NCBI RefSeq assembly: GCF_030813915.1
Contig: NZ_JAUSUJ010000006.1
Span: 203,643-267,642 of the forward strand
Direction: 5' to 3'
Source of the DNA: Rhodoplanes tepidamans
GTDB taxonomy: Bacteria; Pseudomonadota; Alphaproteobacteria; Rhizobiales; Xanthobacteraceae
DNA: 64,000 nucleotides
Under the pieces are notes generated by a model. It was not told the origin of the DNA. It ran no database searches and saw nothing but the letters and a program-made list of their open reading frames with translations. Shown piece by piece: positions 1-7,904 of this stretch. Each line of letters begins with the position of its first letter. The stretch's first letter is position 1. The position numbers and the translations under genes are program-made.

Positions 1-8
1 GCCCGCTC

Positions 9-78
9 GTTCCCGCGCAAGCGGGACTCCGGGGCCGCTCCGCCGTGCCGCCCCTGCGTCCCCGCCTTCGCGGGGACG
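9..78. repeat. Two GC-rich REP-like hairpins upstream of dapB
   Basis: Two short perfect stem-loops lie here. One has arms at 11-16 and 21-26 with a GCAA loop; the other has 9-bp arms at 57-65 and 70-78 with a CTTC loop. Both carry the 'CCCCGC/GCGGGG' type of core seen in dispersed palindromic repeats of alphaproteobacteria. I see no gene before dapB, so the first 170 bases look intergenic. Confidence 0.5.
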
Positions 79-170
79 AGCGGCGGCCGACCGCGTTCGG
101 ATGTCGTCTCGACCCTGCTGTACGCCTTCGCACCCCTCCTCTATACCGGCCGGACAGGCAGGAGGGCGTG

Positions 171-986
171 ATGAGCGATGTTCGACTGATCGTGGCGGGG
201 GCCGGCGGCCGGATGGGCCGCACGCTGGTGAAGGCGATCGCCGAGACGAAAGGCGCCGTGCTGGCCGGCGCGATCGACGCCCCGGCCTCGCCGCTGGTCG
301 GGCGCGACACCGGCGAGCTGTCCGGGATCGGCGCCAACGGCATTGCGGTGACGGGCGACCTCGCCGCGCTCGCCGGCCAGGCGGACGGCGTGATCGACTT
401 CACCATCCCGGCGGCCTCGGTGGCGCTCGCCGGGCAGGCCGCGGCGGCGGGGCTGTTCCACGTCGTCGGCACCACCGGCTTCTCGGCCGCCGACGAGCAG
501 GCGATCGCCGCGGCCGCGACGTCGATCCCGATCGTGAAGTCCGGCAACATGAGCCTCGGGGTCAATCTCCTGGCGGCGCTGGCAAAGCGGGTCGCGGCGA
601 CGCTCGACGAGGAGTTCGACATCGAGATCCTCGAGATGCACCACAACAAGAAGATCGACGCGCCGTCCGGCACCGCGCTGCTGCTCGGCGAGGCGGCGGC
701 GCAGGGCCGCGGCGTCGACCTCGCCGCCCGCTCCGACCGCGGCCGCGACGGCCACACCGGCGCCCGCAGGCCGGGCGACATCGGCTTCGCGTCGCTGCGC
801 GGCGGCACCGTGGTGGGCGAGCACTGGGCGATCTTCGCCGGGCCGGCCGAGCGCATCGAGCTCGTCCACAAGGCCGAGGACCGGATGATCTTCGCGCGCG
901 GCGCCGTCAAGGCGGCGCTGTGGGCGAAGGGCCGCGCGCCGGGCCTGTACTCGATGATGGACGTGCTCGGGCTGAAGGATTTTTGA
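171..986 (+). CDS. dapB: 4-hydroxy-tetrahydrodipicolinate reductase
   Basis: Cytosolic NAD(P)H-dependent reductase of the lysine/diaminopimelate pathway, converting hydroxy-tetrahydrodipicolinate to tetrahydrodipicolinate. The product is 271 aa, the usual DapB length. The nucleotide-binding motif GAGGRMGR is at residues 10-17, and the catalytic His-His...Lys stretch ([14 protein letters not shown]) begins at about residue 156. The ATG at 171 was chosen over longer in-frame starts because AGGAGG lies about 6 nt upstream (160-165) and because homology begins at MSDVRL. A palindromic repeat follows directly and may help end transcription. The next gene, gpmI, is convergent. The family assignment is secure. 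Confidence 0.96.
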   Translation: MSDVRLIVAGAGGRMGRTLVKAIAETKGAVLAGAIDAPASPLVGRDTGELSGIGANGIAVTGDLAALAGQADGVIDFTIPAASVALAGQAAAAGLFHVVGTTGFSAADEQAIAAAATSIPIVKSGNMSLGVNLLAALAKRVAATLDEEFDIEILEMHHNKKIDAPSGTALLLGEAAAQGRGVDLAARSDRGRDGHTGARRPGDIGFASLRGGTVVGEHWAIFAGPAERIELVHKAEDRMIFARGAVKAALWAKGRAPGLYSMMDVLGLKDF

Positions 987-999
987 GCTTCAATCCGAT

Positions 1000-1100
1000 C
1001 ATTCCGGGGCGCCGCGCAGCGGCGAACCCGGAATCCAACCAAGCACACCGAGTTCGCGTCTGGATTCCGGGTTCGCGGCTTCGCCGCGCCCCGGAATGAC
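1000..1100. repeat. Family A dispersed palindromic element (full copy)
   Basis: Imperfect inverted repeat of about 100 bp. It begins ATTCCGGGGCGCCG..., contains the inward-facing pair CCCGGAATCCA / TGGATTCCGGG, and ends GCCCCGGAATGAC. Other full copies are at 43871-43984 and 56132-56235, with a half copy near 63780-63820. It sits between the convergent dapB and gpmI, where it could act as a bidirectional terminator, although there is no T-tract. Confidence 0.85.
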
Positions 1101-1111
1101 GAGAGCAGAAC

Positions 1112-2629
1112 TCACCGCATCAGCGACTTGCCCGTCATCTCCTTGGGCTGCGGCAGCTCCATCAGGGCCAGCAGGGTCGGCGCGAGGTCGGCGAGGCGGC
1201 CGTCGGCGAGGCTCTTGGCGTCGCTGCCGAAAAGCATCACGGGCACCGGGTTCGTCGTGTGGGCCGTGTGCGGACCGCCCGTCACCGGATCGCGCATCAG
1301 CTCGCAATTGCCGTGGTCGGCGGTGACGAGGAGCGCCCCGCCCATGTCCCCGATCGCCTCGACGATGCGGCCGAGCCCGGTGTCGGCCGTCTCCACCGCC
1401 TTGACGGCGGCCGAGAGAATCCCGGTATGGCCGACCATGTCGGGGTTGGCGAAGTTCAGCACGATCAGGTCGTACTTGCCGGACCGAATCGCCGCGACCG
1501 CCTTGTCGGTCAGCTCCGGCGCCGACATCTCGGGCTGCAGGTCGTAGGTCGCGACCTTGGGGGACGGGACCATGATGCGATCCTCGCCCGGAAACTGCTT
1601 CTCCTCGCCGCCGTTGAGGAAATACGTGACGTGCGGGTACTTCTCGGTCTCGGCCATGCGCAGCTGGGTGCGGCCGGCGGCGGCCGTCACCTGGCCGAGC
1701 CCGTTGGCCAGGCTCTCGGGCGGGAAGATCGTGCCCATCAGGGCGTCGAGCGCCTCGCTGTACTGGGTCATGCCGGCCGCCACGGCCACCTTGGGCGTGC
1801 GCGGCCGCGGGAAGCCGGAGAAGCCCGGGTCGAGCAGCGCGCCGAGGATCTCGCGCACCCGGTCGGCCCGGAAGTTGAAGCACAGCACGCCGTCGCCGTC
1901 CTTCATGCCGGCATAGTCGCCGATCACGGCCGGGACGATGAACTCGTCGCCGACATTCGCCGCATAGGAGGCCGCGATGGCGGCGGCAGCGTCCTCGTGC
2001 CGGGCGCCCTGCGCCTCGACGATCGCGGCCCAGGCCTTCTCGACCCGGTCCCAGCGCTTGTCGCGGTCCATGGCGTAGTAGCGGCCGTCGACGGTGGCGA
2101 TCGGCACGGTCGACGGCAGGTCGGCGACGAGCTTCTCGACATACTCGGCGGCCGAGCGCGGGGGCGTGTCGCGGCCGTCGGTGAAGACGTGCATGACGGT
2201 CGGGATGCCGGCGAGCGCCAGGATGCCCGCCACCGCGGCGCCGTGGTCCTGGTGCGAGTGGACGCCGCCCGGCGAGACGAGGCCCATCAGGTGGCAGGTG
2301 CCGCCGGTCTCGCGCAGCGTGTCGATCAGGCCGACCAGCGCCGGCGCCTTCTCGATCGCCCCGGTGGCGATGGCGTCGGTGATGCGCGGCAGGTCCTGCA
2401 TGACCACCCGGCCGGCGCCGATGTTGAGGTGCCCGACCTCGGAATTGCCCATCTGCCCGTCGGGCAGGCCGACGTCCTTGCCGGAGGTGCGCAGGAAGGC
2501 ATGCGGGCAGGTCGCCCACAGCCTGTCGAATGTCGGCGTTTTCGCCTGCCGGACGGCGTTGTCGGCGGCGTCCTCGCGCCACCCCCATCCGTCCAGAATG
2601 ACCAGCATGACGGGACGACGCGTCTGCAT
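1112..2629 (-). CDS. gpmI: 2,3-bisphosphoglycerate-independent phosphoglycerate mutase
   Basis: Glycolytic/gluconeogenic enzyme interconverting 3- and 2-phosphoglycerate through a phosphoserine intermediate, in the alkaline-phosphatase superfamily with two metal ions. The product is 505 aa, typical for GpmI. Visible motifs are the N-terminal metal-binding LDGWGWRED (residues 12-20), the nucleophile serine in MGNSEVGHLNIGAG (Ser63), HSHQDH, FTDGRDTPP and the C-terminal DHGNCE. The ATG at 2629 begins MQTRRPVMLV, where family homology starts. It is apparently monocistronic, with 180 bp separating it from the ada-like gene upstream. Confidence 0.97.
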   Translation of the reverse strand: MQTRRPVMLVILDGWGWREDAADNAVRQAKTPTFDRLWATCPHAFLRTSGKDVGLPDGQMGNSEVGHLNIGAGRVVMQDLPRITDAIATGAIEKAPALVGLIDTLRETGGTCHLMGLVSPGGVHSHQDHGAAVAGILALAGIPTVMHVFTDGRDTPPRSAAEYVEKLVADLPSTVPIATVDGRYYAMDRDKRWDRVEKAWAAIVEAQGARHEDAAAAIAASYAANVGDEFIVPAVIGDYAGMKDGDGVLCFNFRADRVREILGALLDPGFSGFPRPRTPKVAVAAGMTQYSEALDALMGTIFPPESLANGLGQVTAAAGRTQLRMAETEKYPHVTYFLNGGEEKQFPGEDRIMVPSPKVATYDLQPEMSAPELTDKAVAAIRSGKYDLIVLNFANPDMVGHTGILSAAVKAVETADTGLGRIVEAIGDMGGALLVTADHGNCELMRDPVTGGPHTAHTTNPVPVMLFGSDAKSLADGRLADLAPTLLALMELPQPKEMTGKSLMR

Positions 2630-2809
2630 GTCGGTGATCTCCCTGCCCGCGCCGAAATCGGCCCCAGGGCGCGGTCCCCCGACTAATGGGACGCCCCACC
2701 CGCCGCGTCAACGGCCGGTGAGGCGATACCGGAACGGGAATGGGAGGCGCGACGCCGCCGCGGCCTCGAACCCTCTCCCGCGAGGAAAGAGGGCTGAAAG
2801 CCGACTGGC

Positions 2810-3721
2810 TCACCCTCCGCGCTGGCCGGTCTCCCAGCCGATCATGGCGCGCTTGCGGGTCAGCCCCCAGTGGTAGCCGGTGAGATCGCCGCTTTTCCCT
2901 ACGACGCGATGGCACGGGACGACGAAGCACAACGGATTGCGGCCGACCGCGGCGCCGACCGCCCGCGCGGCCTTGGGCGAGTGGAGCGTTCCGGCGACCG
3001 TAGAGTAGGTGGTGAGATGCCCGAGCGGGACGCGCAGCAGCGTCTCCCATACCCGCACCTCGAAATCCGTGCCGATCAGCACGATGCGCAGCGGCCGGTC
3101 GGGCCGCCAGGTGGCGGGATCGAACACCCGGCGGGCGAGCGCCGCCGTGCCGGCCTGATCGCGCACGTAAGTCGCGTTCGGCCAGCGCGCCTGCATGTCG
3201 GCCAGCGTCGCCGCCTCGCCGCCCTGGTCCGCGAAGGCGATGCCGGCGAGCCCGCGGCTCGTCCCCATGATCAGGGCGGTGCCGAAGGGCGAGGGATGGA
3301 AGCCGTAGTCCAGCACCAGGCCGGCCCCGCCCGCCTTCCATTCGCCCGGCGACATCGCCTCGTGGGTGACGAACAGGTCGTGCAGCCGCCCCGGGCCGGA
3401 CAGCCCGACCTCGTAGGCGGCGTCGAGCACGCTCGCCGACTCGCGCAGCAGCTTTCGGGCGTAATCGAGCGTGAGCGCCTGGAGAAAGGCCTTCGGTGTC
3501 AGCCCGGCCCAGCGGCGGAACAGCGCAGTGAGGCCATCGGTCGACAGGCCGGCCGCGTGCGCCACCGCCTCGATGTCCGGCTGCTGTCTCCAGTTCTCCG
3601 ACAGGAACGCGATCGCGCGGCGCACGCGGTCGTAATCCTCGGCGGCGCGCGCCAGCGTGGCGCTCTGGGTGCGAACCGGCGGCCGCACCTCGACGGGATC
3701 GGTCAGGATCATGGTGCTCAT
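2810..3721 (-). CDS. Ada-type AraC regulator / methylated-DNA-cysteine S-methyltransferase lacking the N-terminal Ada domain
   Basis: 303 aa. Residues about 25-110 form an AraC-type helix-turn-helix (VAHAAGLSTDGLTALFRRWAGLTPKAFL). The C-terminal half is an O6-methylguanine-DNA methyltransferase with the acceptor cysteine in VVPCHRVV (about Cys270) and the downstream GYHWGLTRKR arm. The classical Ada N-terminal zinc/phosphotriester domain is absent, as in many alphaproteobacterial homologues. It should repair O6-methylguanine. Without the Cys switch of Ada, its regulatory role is uncertain. It ends 10 bp from the DUF2244 gene upstream on the same strand, so the two are probably co-transcribed. 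Confidence 0.9.
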   Translation of the reverse strand: MSTMILTDPVEVRPPVRTQSATLARAAEDYDRVRRAIAFLSENWRQQPDIEAVAHAAGLSTDGLTALFRRWAGLTPKAFLQALTLDYARKLLRESASVLDAAYEVGLSGPGRLHDLFVTHEAMSPGEWKAGGAGLVLDYGFHPSPFGTALIMGTSRGLAGIAFADQGGEAATLADMQARWPNATYVRDQAGTAALARRVFDPATWRPDRPLRIVLIGTDFEVRVWETLLRVPLGHLTTYSTVAGTLHSPKAARAVGAAVGRNPLCFVVPCHRVVGKSGDLTGYHWGLTRKRAMIGWETGQRGG

Positions 3722-3731
3722 GATGCCGAGC

Positions 3732-4274
3732 CTACGGCCCGGGCGCAGGGGGATCCACCCGATTTCCGGGCGATGCGGCGGGCGTGCGGGTCGGCCCCCG
3801 CCGCGCCTCGCCCAGCGCCGCGGCCAGCGCCGCGGCGAAGCTCTCGCGCTCGGCCGGGGACAGCCAGGCGCCGACCACGAGCCGGCGCCCGTGCGACACC
3901 AGGGCGATCCGCATCAGGCCGAAGTCCGGATCGACCTCGCGATCGAGCCGCACCCACACCGGGTTGAGGGTCCATTCGGCGATCGCACCGGTGTGGTCGA
4001 CCCGCCGGACCGCCAGCACCGAAGGCGTCACCAGGACGTGCTCGCAGGCGACGGCGCGGCGGCGGTTGATCCGGAAGGCCCAATAGACGAGCGCGACGTC
4101 GAGCCCTAGAAAGCCGGTGACGGGCCACGCGCCCGCCGCCACGAAGACCAGCCCGAGCGCCCCGCTCGCCGCGGCGAGCAGCAGGATCACGGTCCGTACG
4201 CCGGCCCGGTCGAGCGAGCGGTGCGGAGTCACGACGGCCGAGAAGAGGGGCGGCTCGGACGAGGAGGAAGCCAT
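3732..4274 (-). CDS. DUF2244 family membrane protein
   Basis: About 180 aa from the ATG at 4272-4274 (MASSSSEPPLFSAVVTPHRS). Two hydrophobic helices (roughly residues 25-65, ILLLAAASGALGLVFVAAGAWPV and FLGLDVALVYWAF) are followed by a soluble beta-rich part with RRVDHTGAIAEWTLNPVWVRL, the pattern of DUF2244 integral membrane proteins. Biochemical function is unknown. It is divergent from nth, with 108 bp between starts, and only 10 bp upstream of the ada-like gene. DUF2244 next to nth is, as I recall, common in alphaproteobacteria (established context, not tested here). A longer in-frame start is possible but would run into the nth promoter. Confidence 0.8.
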   Translation of the reverse strand: MASSSSEPPLFSAVVTPHRSLDRAGVRTVILLLAAASGALGLVFVAAGAWPVTGFLGLDVALVYWAFRINRRRAVACEHVLVTPSVLAVRRVDHTGAIAEWTLNPVWVRLDREVDPDFGLMRIALVSHGRRLVVGAWLSPAERESFAAALAAALGEARRGPTRTPAASPGNRVDPPAPGP

Positions 4275-4382
4275 GGGGACCGGGGGTTCGGGCACCGGGG
4301 GTTCGGACGCCGACGGTTCGGCGATCGGGGGTCGGCCGCTCCTGGCCGGACGACCTGTCGTGACAACACGGGTGACGCGACG

Positions 4383-5171
4383 ATGATCCGCAAGCCGAAG
4401 GCCGGCGGCCCCGAAGCAAGCCGCAAGCCGAAGGCCGCGGTCAAGAGGGCTGCGCGGGTGGCGTCGCCCACGCCGGTGGGCGAGCGGGCGACGCCACCGA
4501 AGCGGGCCGCCGCGCCCGGACGCCTGACCGCGGCGGACATCGAGGAGATCTTTCGCCGCTTCCAGGCAAAAAATCCGCAGCCGAAGGGCGAGCTCGAGCA
4601 CGTCAACCCGTTCACGCTGCTGGTCGCCGTGGTGCTCTCGGCGCAGGCGACCGACGCCGGCGTCAACAAGGCGACCCGCGGCCTGTTCGCGGTCGCCGAC
4701 ACGCCGGAGAAGATGGTCGCGCTCGGCGAGGCGAAGGTCCGCGACTTCATCAAGACGATCGGCCTGTTCAACACCAAGGCCAAGAACGTCATCGCGCTCT
4801 CGCAGCAGCTGATCGCCGAGCACGGCGGCGCCGTGCCGGCGACCCGCGAGGCGCTGGAGACGCTGCCGGGCGTCGGCCGCAAGACCGCCAACGTGGTGCT
4901 CAACATCGCCTACGGGCAGGAGACCATGGCGGTCGACACCCACATCTTCCGGGTCGGCAACCGCACCGGGCTGGCGCCCGGCAAGACGCCGCTCGAGGTC
5001 GAGGCCCGGCTCGAGGCGGTGGTGCCGAAGCCGTACCGGCTGCACGCCCACCACTGGCTGATCCTGCACGGCCGCTACACCTGCACGGCGCTCAGGCCGC
5101 GCTGCCCGCTCTGCCCGATCGCCGACCTGTGCCGCTGGCCCGAGAAGACGGCGTCGGTACCGCCGCCGTGA
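4383..5171 (+). CDS. nth: Endonuclease III (DNA glycosylase/AP lyase)
   Basis: Base-excision repair enzyme that removes oxidised pyrimidines and cleaves AP sites. 262 aa from the ATG at 4383; earlier in-frame starts encode low-complexity sequence and were not used. The N-terminal ~45 residues are Lys/Arg/Ala-rich and lie outside the conserved fold. The helix-hairpin-helix LPGVGRKTANV holds the catalytic lysine (about Lys167), and VDTHIFRV holds the catalytic aspartate (about Asp185); the 18-residue spacing matches the family. The C-terminal [4Fe-4S] ligands follow C-x6-C-x2-C-x5-C (Cys234, 241, 244, 250). All key residues are present. Confidence 0.96.
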   Translation: MIRKPKAGGPEASRKPKAAVKRAARVASPTPVGERATPPKRAAAPGRLTAADIEEIFRRFQAKNPQPKGELEHVNPFTLLVAVVLSAQATDAGVNKATRGLFAVADTPEKMVALGEAKVRDFIKTIGLFNTKAKNVIALSQQLIAEHGGAVPATREALETLPGVGRKTANVVLNIAYGQETMAVDTHIFRVGNRTGLAPGKTPLEVEARLEAVVPKPYRLHAHHWLILHGRYTCTALRPRCPLCPIADLCRWPEKTASVPPP

Positions 5172-5269
5172 ACGCACACGCGTCGTTCCCGGCGCGAACC
5201 GTCGCGCCGGCGAGCCCGGGACCATACCCCGTTGCCCCGTGCCCGAAGCGGCGCTAGGGTCGTCGCGAT

Positions 5270-5330
5270 GGGGATGGAGTCCCCCGAAACCGCCCCGGGT
5301 CGATCCCGCCGGCTGATGACTCCTGCCGCA
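5270..5330 (+). promoter_or_regulatory. Fluoride riboswitch (crcB motif)
   Basis: The sequence carries the diagnostic parts of the fluoride aptamer: P1/pseudoknot segment GGGGATGGAGTCCCCC at 5270-5285, a following GAAACCGCCCC strand, and the 3' conserved core CTGATGACTCCTGCC at 5313-5327. It lies 73 nt upstream of crcB, a fluoride channel. The conserved NGATG and CTGATGRNNYCTNC elements match the known consensus. The expression platform is not obvious: a GC-rich stretch follows at 5328-5345 but there is no clear U-tract, so control of translation start is possible. Confidence 0.9.
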
Positions 5331-5402
5331 CCGCGCGGCGGGACTCCGTCCGAGCCGCTCGCGTGCGGATCCGTGAAGGCGAGATTCGGTTCGGGACGAC
5401 AG

Positions 5403-5798
5403 ATGGCTTATCTCTGGATCGCGATCGGCAGCGCGCTCGGCGGCATGGCGCGCTTCTGGTGCTCGGGCGTGACGGCACGCCTGATCGGCGAAACCTTCCC
5501 CTGGGGCACCCTGACCGTGAACGTGGTCGGCTCCTTCGTGATCGGCTTCGTCGCCGTGATCACCGGGCCGGACGGCCGCGTCCTGGTCGGCACGCCGGTG
5601 CGCCAGTTCGTCATGCTCGGCGTCTGCGGCGGGTTCACGACGTTCTCGTCGTTCAGCATCCAGACGCTCGAGCTGATGCGCGACGGCCAGTGGCTGGAGG
5701 CCGGCGGCAACGTCGTCGGCTCGGTGGCGCTGTGCCTGATCGCCGTGTGGGCGGGCGCCGCCCTCGCCACCGCGTTCAACACGATGCGCTGGGTGTGA
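5403..5798 (+). CDS. crcB: Fluoride channel CrcB/Fluc
   Basis: Small inner-membrane fluoride-specific channel acting as a dimer, protecting against cytoplasmic fluoride. 131 aa with four predicted transmembrane segments. Typical family motifs are GSALGGMARFWCSG, WGTLTVNVVGSFVIGF (conserved Asn) and GFTTFSSFSIQTLEL (the Phe-box/TTFSTF region). The ATG at 5403 is chosen because longer frames run through the fluoride riboswitch. The DUF190 gene starts 11 bp downstream, forming a likely fluoride-responsive transcription unit, perhaps extending into the flavodoxin-fold gene. Confidence 0.95.
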   Translation: MAYLWIAIGSALGGMARFWCSGVTARLIGETFPWGTLTVNVVGSFVIGFVAVITGPDGRVLVGTPVRQFVMLGVCGGFTTFSSFSIQTLELMRDGQWLEAGGNVVGSVALCLIAVWAGAALATAFNTMRWV

Positions 5799-5809
5799 GG
5801 AGAATCCTT

Positions 5810-6154
5810 ATGAGAGTCCCGCGCGACGCCGTTCTCCTGAGAATCTTCGTGGGCGAGGACGACAAGCTCGACCGCACGCCCCTCTACGAGGCGATCGTGC
5901 TGAAGGCGCGCGAGCAGAAGCTCGCCGGCGCCACGGTGCTGCGCGGCCCGCTCGGCTTCGGCCATTCGTCGACGCTGCACACGACGAAGATCCTGCGGCT
6001 CTCGGCGGATCTGCCGATCGTCGTCGAGATCGTCGACGCGCCCGAGAAGATCGAGGCCTTCCTGCCGCTGCTCGACGCCATGATGCCGTCGGGCCTCGTC
6101 ACCATCGAGAAGGTCCAGGTGCTGCAATACGGCGAGCAGCGAAACGGGAAATGA
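5810..6154 (+). CDS. DUF190 domain protein in the fluoride operon
   Basis: 114 aa soluble protein (MRVPRDAVLLRIFVGEDD...). The motifs RIFVGEDDKLDRTPLYEAIV and GATVLRGPLGFGHSS are characteristic of DUF190, a PII-like alpha/beta fold often encoded beside crcB. AGGAG overlaps the crcB stop codon, 8 nt before this ATG, so translation is likely coupled. A PII-like sensor or modulator role in fluoride tolerance is inferred from context; no activity is established. There are no transmembrane segments. Confidence 0.9.
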   Translation: MRVPRDAVLLRIFVGEDDKLDRTPLYEAIVLKAREQKLAGATVLRGPLGFGHSSTLHTTKILRLSADLPIVVEIVDAPEKIEAFLPLLDAMMPSGLVTIEKVQVLQYGEQRNGK

Positions 6155-6190
6155 GGGGCCGCGCCTCCGCGCCGCCCTGGACGACATGAC

Positions 6191-6775
6191 ATGCGCGTGC
6201 TGGTGATCTACTCCCATCCGGTCGAGACGAGCTTCAACGCCGCGGTCCATGCCCGCGTGGTCGACACCCTCCGCAAGGCCGGCCACACGGTCGACGACTG
6301 CGACCTCCACGCCGAGGGGTTCAGCCCGGTGCTGACCCGCGAGGAGCGGCTGACCTATCACGACACCGCGATCAATCAGGGGCCGGTCCAGGGCTACGTC
6401 GACCGGCTCCTGGCGGCCGACGCGCTGGTGCTGGTCTTCCCGGTGTGGTGCTTCGGCCTGCCGGCGATGCTGAAAGGCTGGTTCGACCGCGTGCTGATGC
6501 CGGGCGTCGCCTTCGACATCAGCGATCCGGCCAACGTGAAGCCGGCCCTGACCCATCTTAAGCGGATCGCCGCGGTGACGACCTACGGCCGGCCGCGCTG
6601 GACCGCGTTTCTCATGGGCGACCCGCCCCGGAAAGTGATCACGCGCTATCTGCGCGTGCTGTCCGGCGGGCGCGCCAAGATCACCTACACGGCGCATTAT
6701 CACATGAACGTCTCGACGAACGCGACCCGGGCGGCGCATCTGGAGAAGGTGGCGAAGGTGATGAGGGGGTTGTGA
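6191..6775 (+). CDS. NAD(P)H-dependent flavodoxin-fold oxidoreductase (KefF/MdaB-like)
   Basis: 194 aa cytosolic flavoprotein of the NAD(P)H:quinone oxidoreductase family. The N-terminus MRVLVIYSHPVETSFNAA is the FMN-phosphate-binding loop, and LVFPVWCFGLPAMLKGWFDRV is the family's second conserved segment. Likely role: two-electron reduction of quinones or other electrophiles; it could also modulate a Kef-type antiporter, but no kef gene is adjacent. It starts 36 bp after the DUF190 gene on the same strand and may be expressed from the fluoride-controlled promoter. It converges on the next gene, 25 bp away. Confidence 0.88.
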   Translation: MRVLVIYSHPVETSFNAAVHARVVDTLRKAGHTVDDCDLHAEGFSPVLTREERLTYHDTAINQGPVQGYVDRLLAADALVLVFPVWCFGLPAMLKGWFDRVLMPGVAFDISDPANVKPALTHLKRIAAVTTYGRPRWTAFLMGDPPRKVITRYLRVLSGGRAKITYTAHYHMNVSTNATRAAHLEKVAKVMRGL

Positions 6776-6800
6776 GCGTCACGCCTCCGGCCGCTATTGA

Positions 6801-7118
6801 TCACTTCCGCTTCGCCGTCATCTGTCCGAGCACGAACGAGACGGAGCCGGCGAACAACGCCGAGAGCGTCGTTTGCGCCCACCGCCGGGTGTCGGCGGAT
6901 GCGGCCGCATCGAACACCGCTTCGTAGGCGCATAGCCCACCGATCAACACCAGAGCCAGCACGATCAGCCCGAAAACGATCATTCCCTTGACGTGCTCGA
7001 TGCGGTGCTCGCGGTCGTCCTTCCCCAGCCGGACCGTCCGCTCCTCGGCAGTTTCCTCGGGCGCTATGGTGATCGAGGCGCGGGCGAACATATCGTTGAC
7101 GTCGAGCTCCTGGGACAT
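6801..7118 (-). CDS. Hypothetical two-helix membrane protein
   Basis: 105 aa. A charged N-terminal half (MSQELDVNDMFARAS..., rich in Glu, Asp, Arg) is followed by a strong transmembrane helix (MIVFGLIVLALVLIGGLCAY, about residues 45-65) and a second hydrophobic stretch (TTLSALFAGSVSFVLGQM, about 84-101), ending TAKRK. A GAGAGAGGG ribosome-binding site precedes the ATG. I do not recognise a family. It lies in a less GC-rich patch with two other orphan small genes, so recent acquisition is possible. Confidence 0.65.
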   Translation of the reverse strand: MSQELDVNDMFARASITIAPEETAEERTVRLGKDDREHRIEHVKGMIVFGLIVLALVLIGGLCAYEAVFDAAASADTRRWAQTTLSALFAGSVSFVLGQMTAKRK

Positions 7119-7166
7119 GCCCTCTCTCCCGAGGATCTGCGCCCGGCGAGCCGGGCGCAGTCCGGC

Positions 7167-7385
7167 TCACAGCAATCCTACGATCTCGGTCTCCAGCTTC
7201 TCCGGGTCGGAGACTAGGCCGATGTGCTTGCCGCGGCGCTTGGCATCGTGCGCCACCTTCATCAAGGCAAGCGCCTGACGGATCACGTCGCTGCGCTGCG
7301 TGCCGGTGTCGTCCGCGATGGTTTCGAGCATCTGGTTCAACTCGCTCGACACCTGCAAATTGAGCCGGACCTTGTCCTGCGCCAT
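7167..7385 (-). CDS. Ribbon-helix-helix (CopG-like) small regulator
   Basis: 72 aa starting MAQDKVRLNLQVSSELNQML. The N-terminal strand KVRLNLQVS followed by two helices with TGTQRSDVIRQALALM is the usual ribbon-helix-helix pattern of CopG/Arc-type DNA-binding proteins, often antitoxins. The ATG at 7385 is preferred over one four codons earlier because GGAGG lies 5 nt upstream of it. The C-terminus GLVSDPEKLETEIVGLL could bind a partner. No toxin gene is fused or overlapping. The rightward gene at 7602 is the only candidate partner, and it is on the other strand. Confidence 0.75.
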   Translation of the reverse strand: MAQDKVRLNLQVSSELNQMLETIADDTGTQRSDVIRQALALMKVAHDAKRRGKHIGLVSDPEKLETEIVGLL

Positions 7386-7601
7386 CTCGTCCTCCATGTC
7401 GGCCGTTGGCCCTTGCTGCGCACCTAACCACTCCCGCGCGCAAAATCAACGCCGAAAATATGCGTATCAGACGCTAATGTGGCGTAAAAAAATCGTCAAG
7501 ATTGCGCTTGAACTACGTACTTTCAGACATATATCGGATTTGGCGCGACCCGAACTGTGAGGGAGGCCGCGTTGCCTTGGAGGTCCCGCGGTATCGAGTT
7601 A

Positions 7602-7865
7602 ATGCCGACCGTCCAGCATCGGTTGAGCCGCATGGCCGCCGAAGACAGGGTGGCGTTGCGGGTTGCGCTGGATGACGCCGTCAGAAATCCACACAAAGTC
7701 GGAGATCTCAAGTTACGATTCCTGCGCATTCCCGTCACGGACGAGCACGTCGTCGAGTATCGGTTTAGATTTGGATATGCCAACTACGTCATATTCGAGG
7801 TACGTGGCACATTTTTTCTTTATGATGCGTGGCTCGATGACGATCTCTACTTTGCTGCCGAGTGA
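7602..7865 (+). CDS. Hypothetical small protein in AT-richer patch
   Basis: 87 aa from ATG 7602 (MPTVQHRLSRMAAEDRVAL...). A GTG at 7557 would add 15 residues, and the GGAGG in between is poorly placed for either start. The sequence looks like a real alpha/beta protein (LKLRFLRIPVTDEHVVEYRFRFGYANYVIFEV), ending with acidic LDDDLYFAAE. I recognise no family. A RelE-like or other toxin-like fold is possible but unsupported. Codon use is visibly less GC-biased than its neighbours. The opposite-strand open frame here encodes low-complexity Ser/Arg sequence and was rejected. Confidence 0.5.
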   Translation: MPTVQHRLSRMAAEDRVALRVALDDAVRNPHKVGDLKLRFLRIPVTDEHVVEYRFRFGYANYVIFEVRGTFFLYDAWLDDDLYFAAE

Positions 7866-7904
7866 CCCGATCTCCCCTACAGCCAAAACGTCCCGCCAGC
7901 ACTT

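Noticed and set aside
999..3341. Long open frame of about 780 codons on the minus strand across gpmI and the ada-like gene
   Set aside because: Arg/Gly/Pro-rich low-complexity translation out of frame with two clearly conserved genes; an artefact of high GC.
7523..7783. Minus-strand 86-codon frame opposite the small hypothetical gene
   Set aside because: Ser/Arg/Asn-rich translation lacking secondary-structure character; the plus-strand product looks more protein-like.
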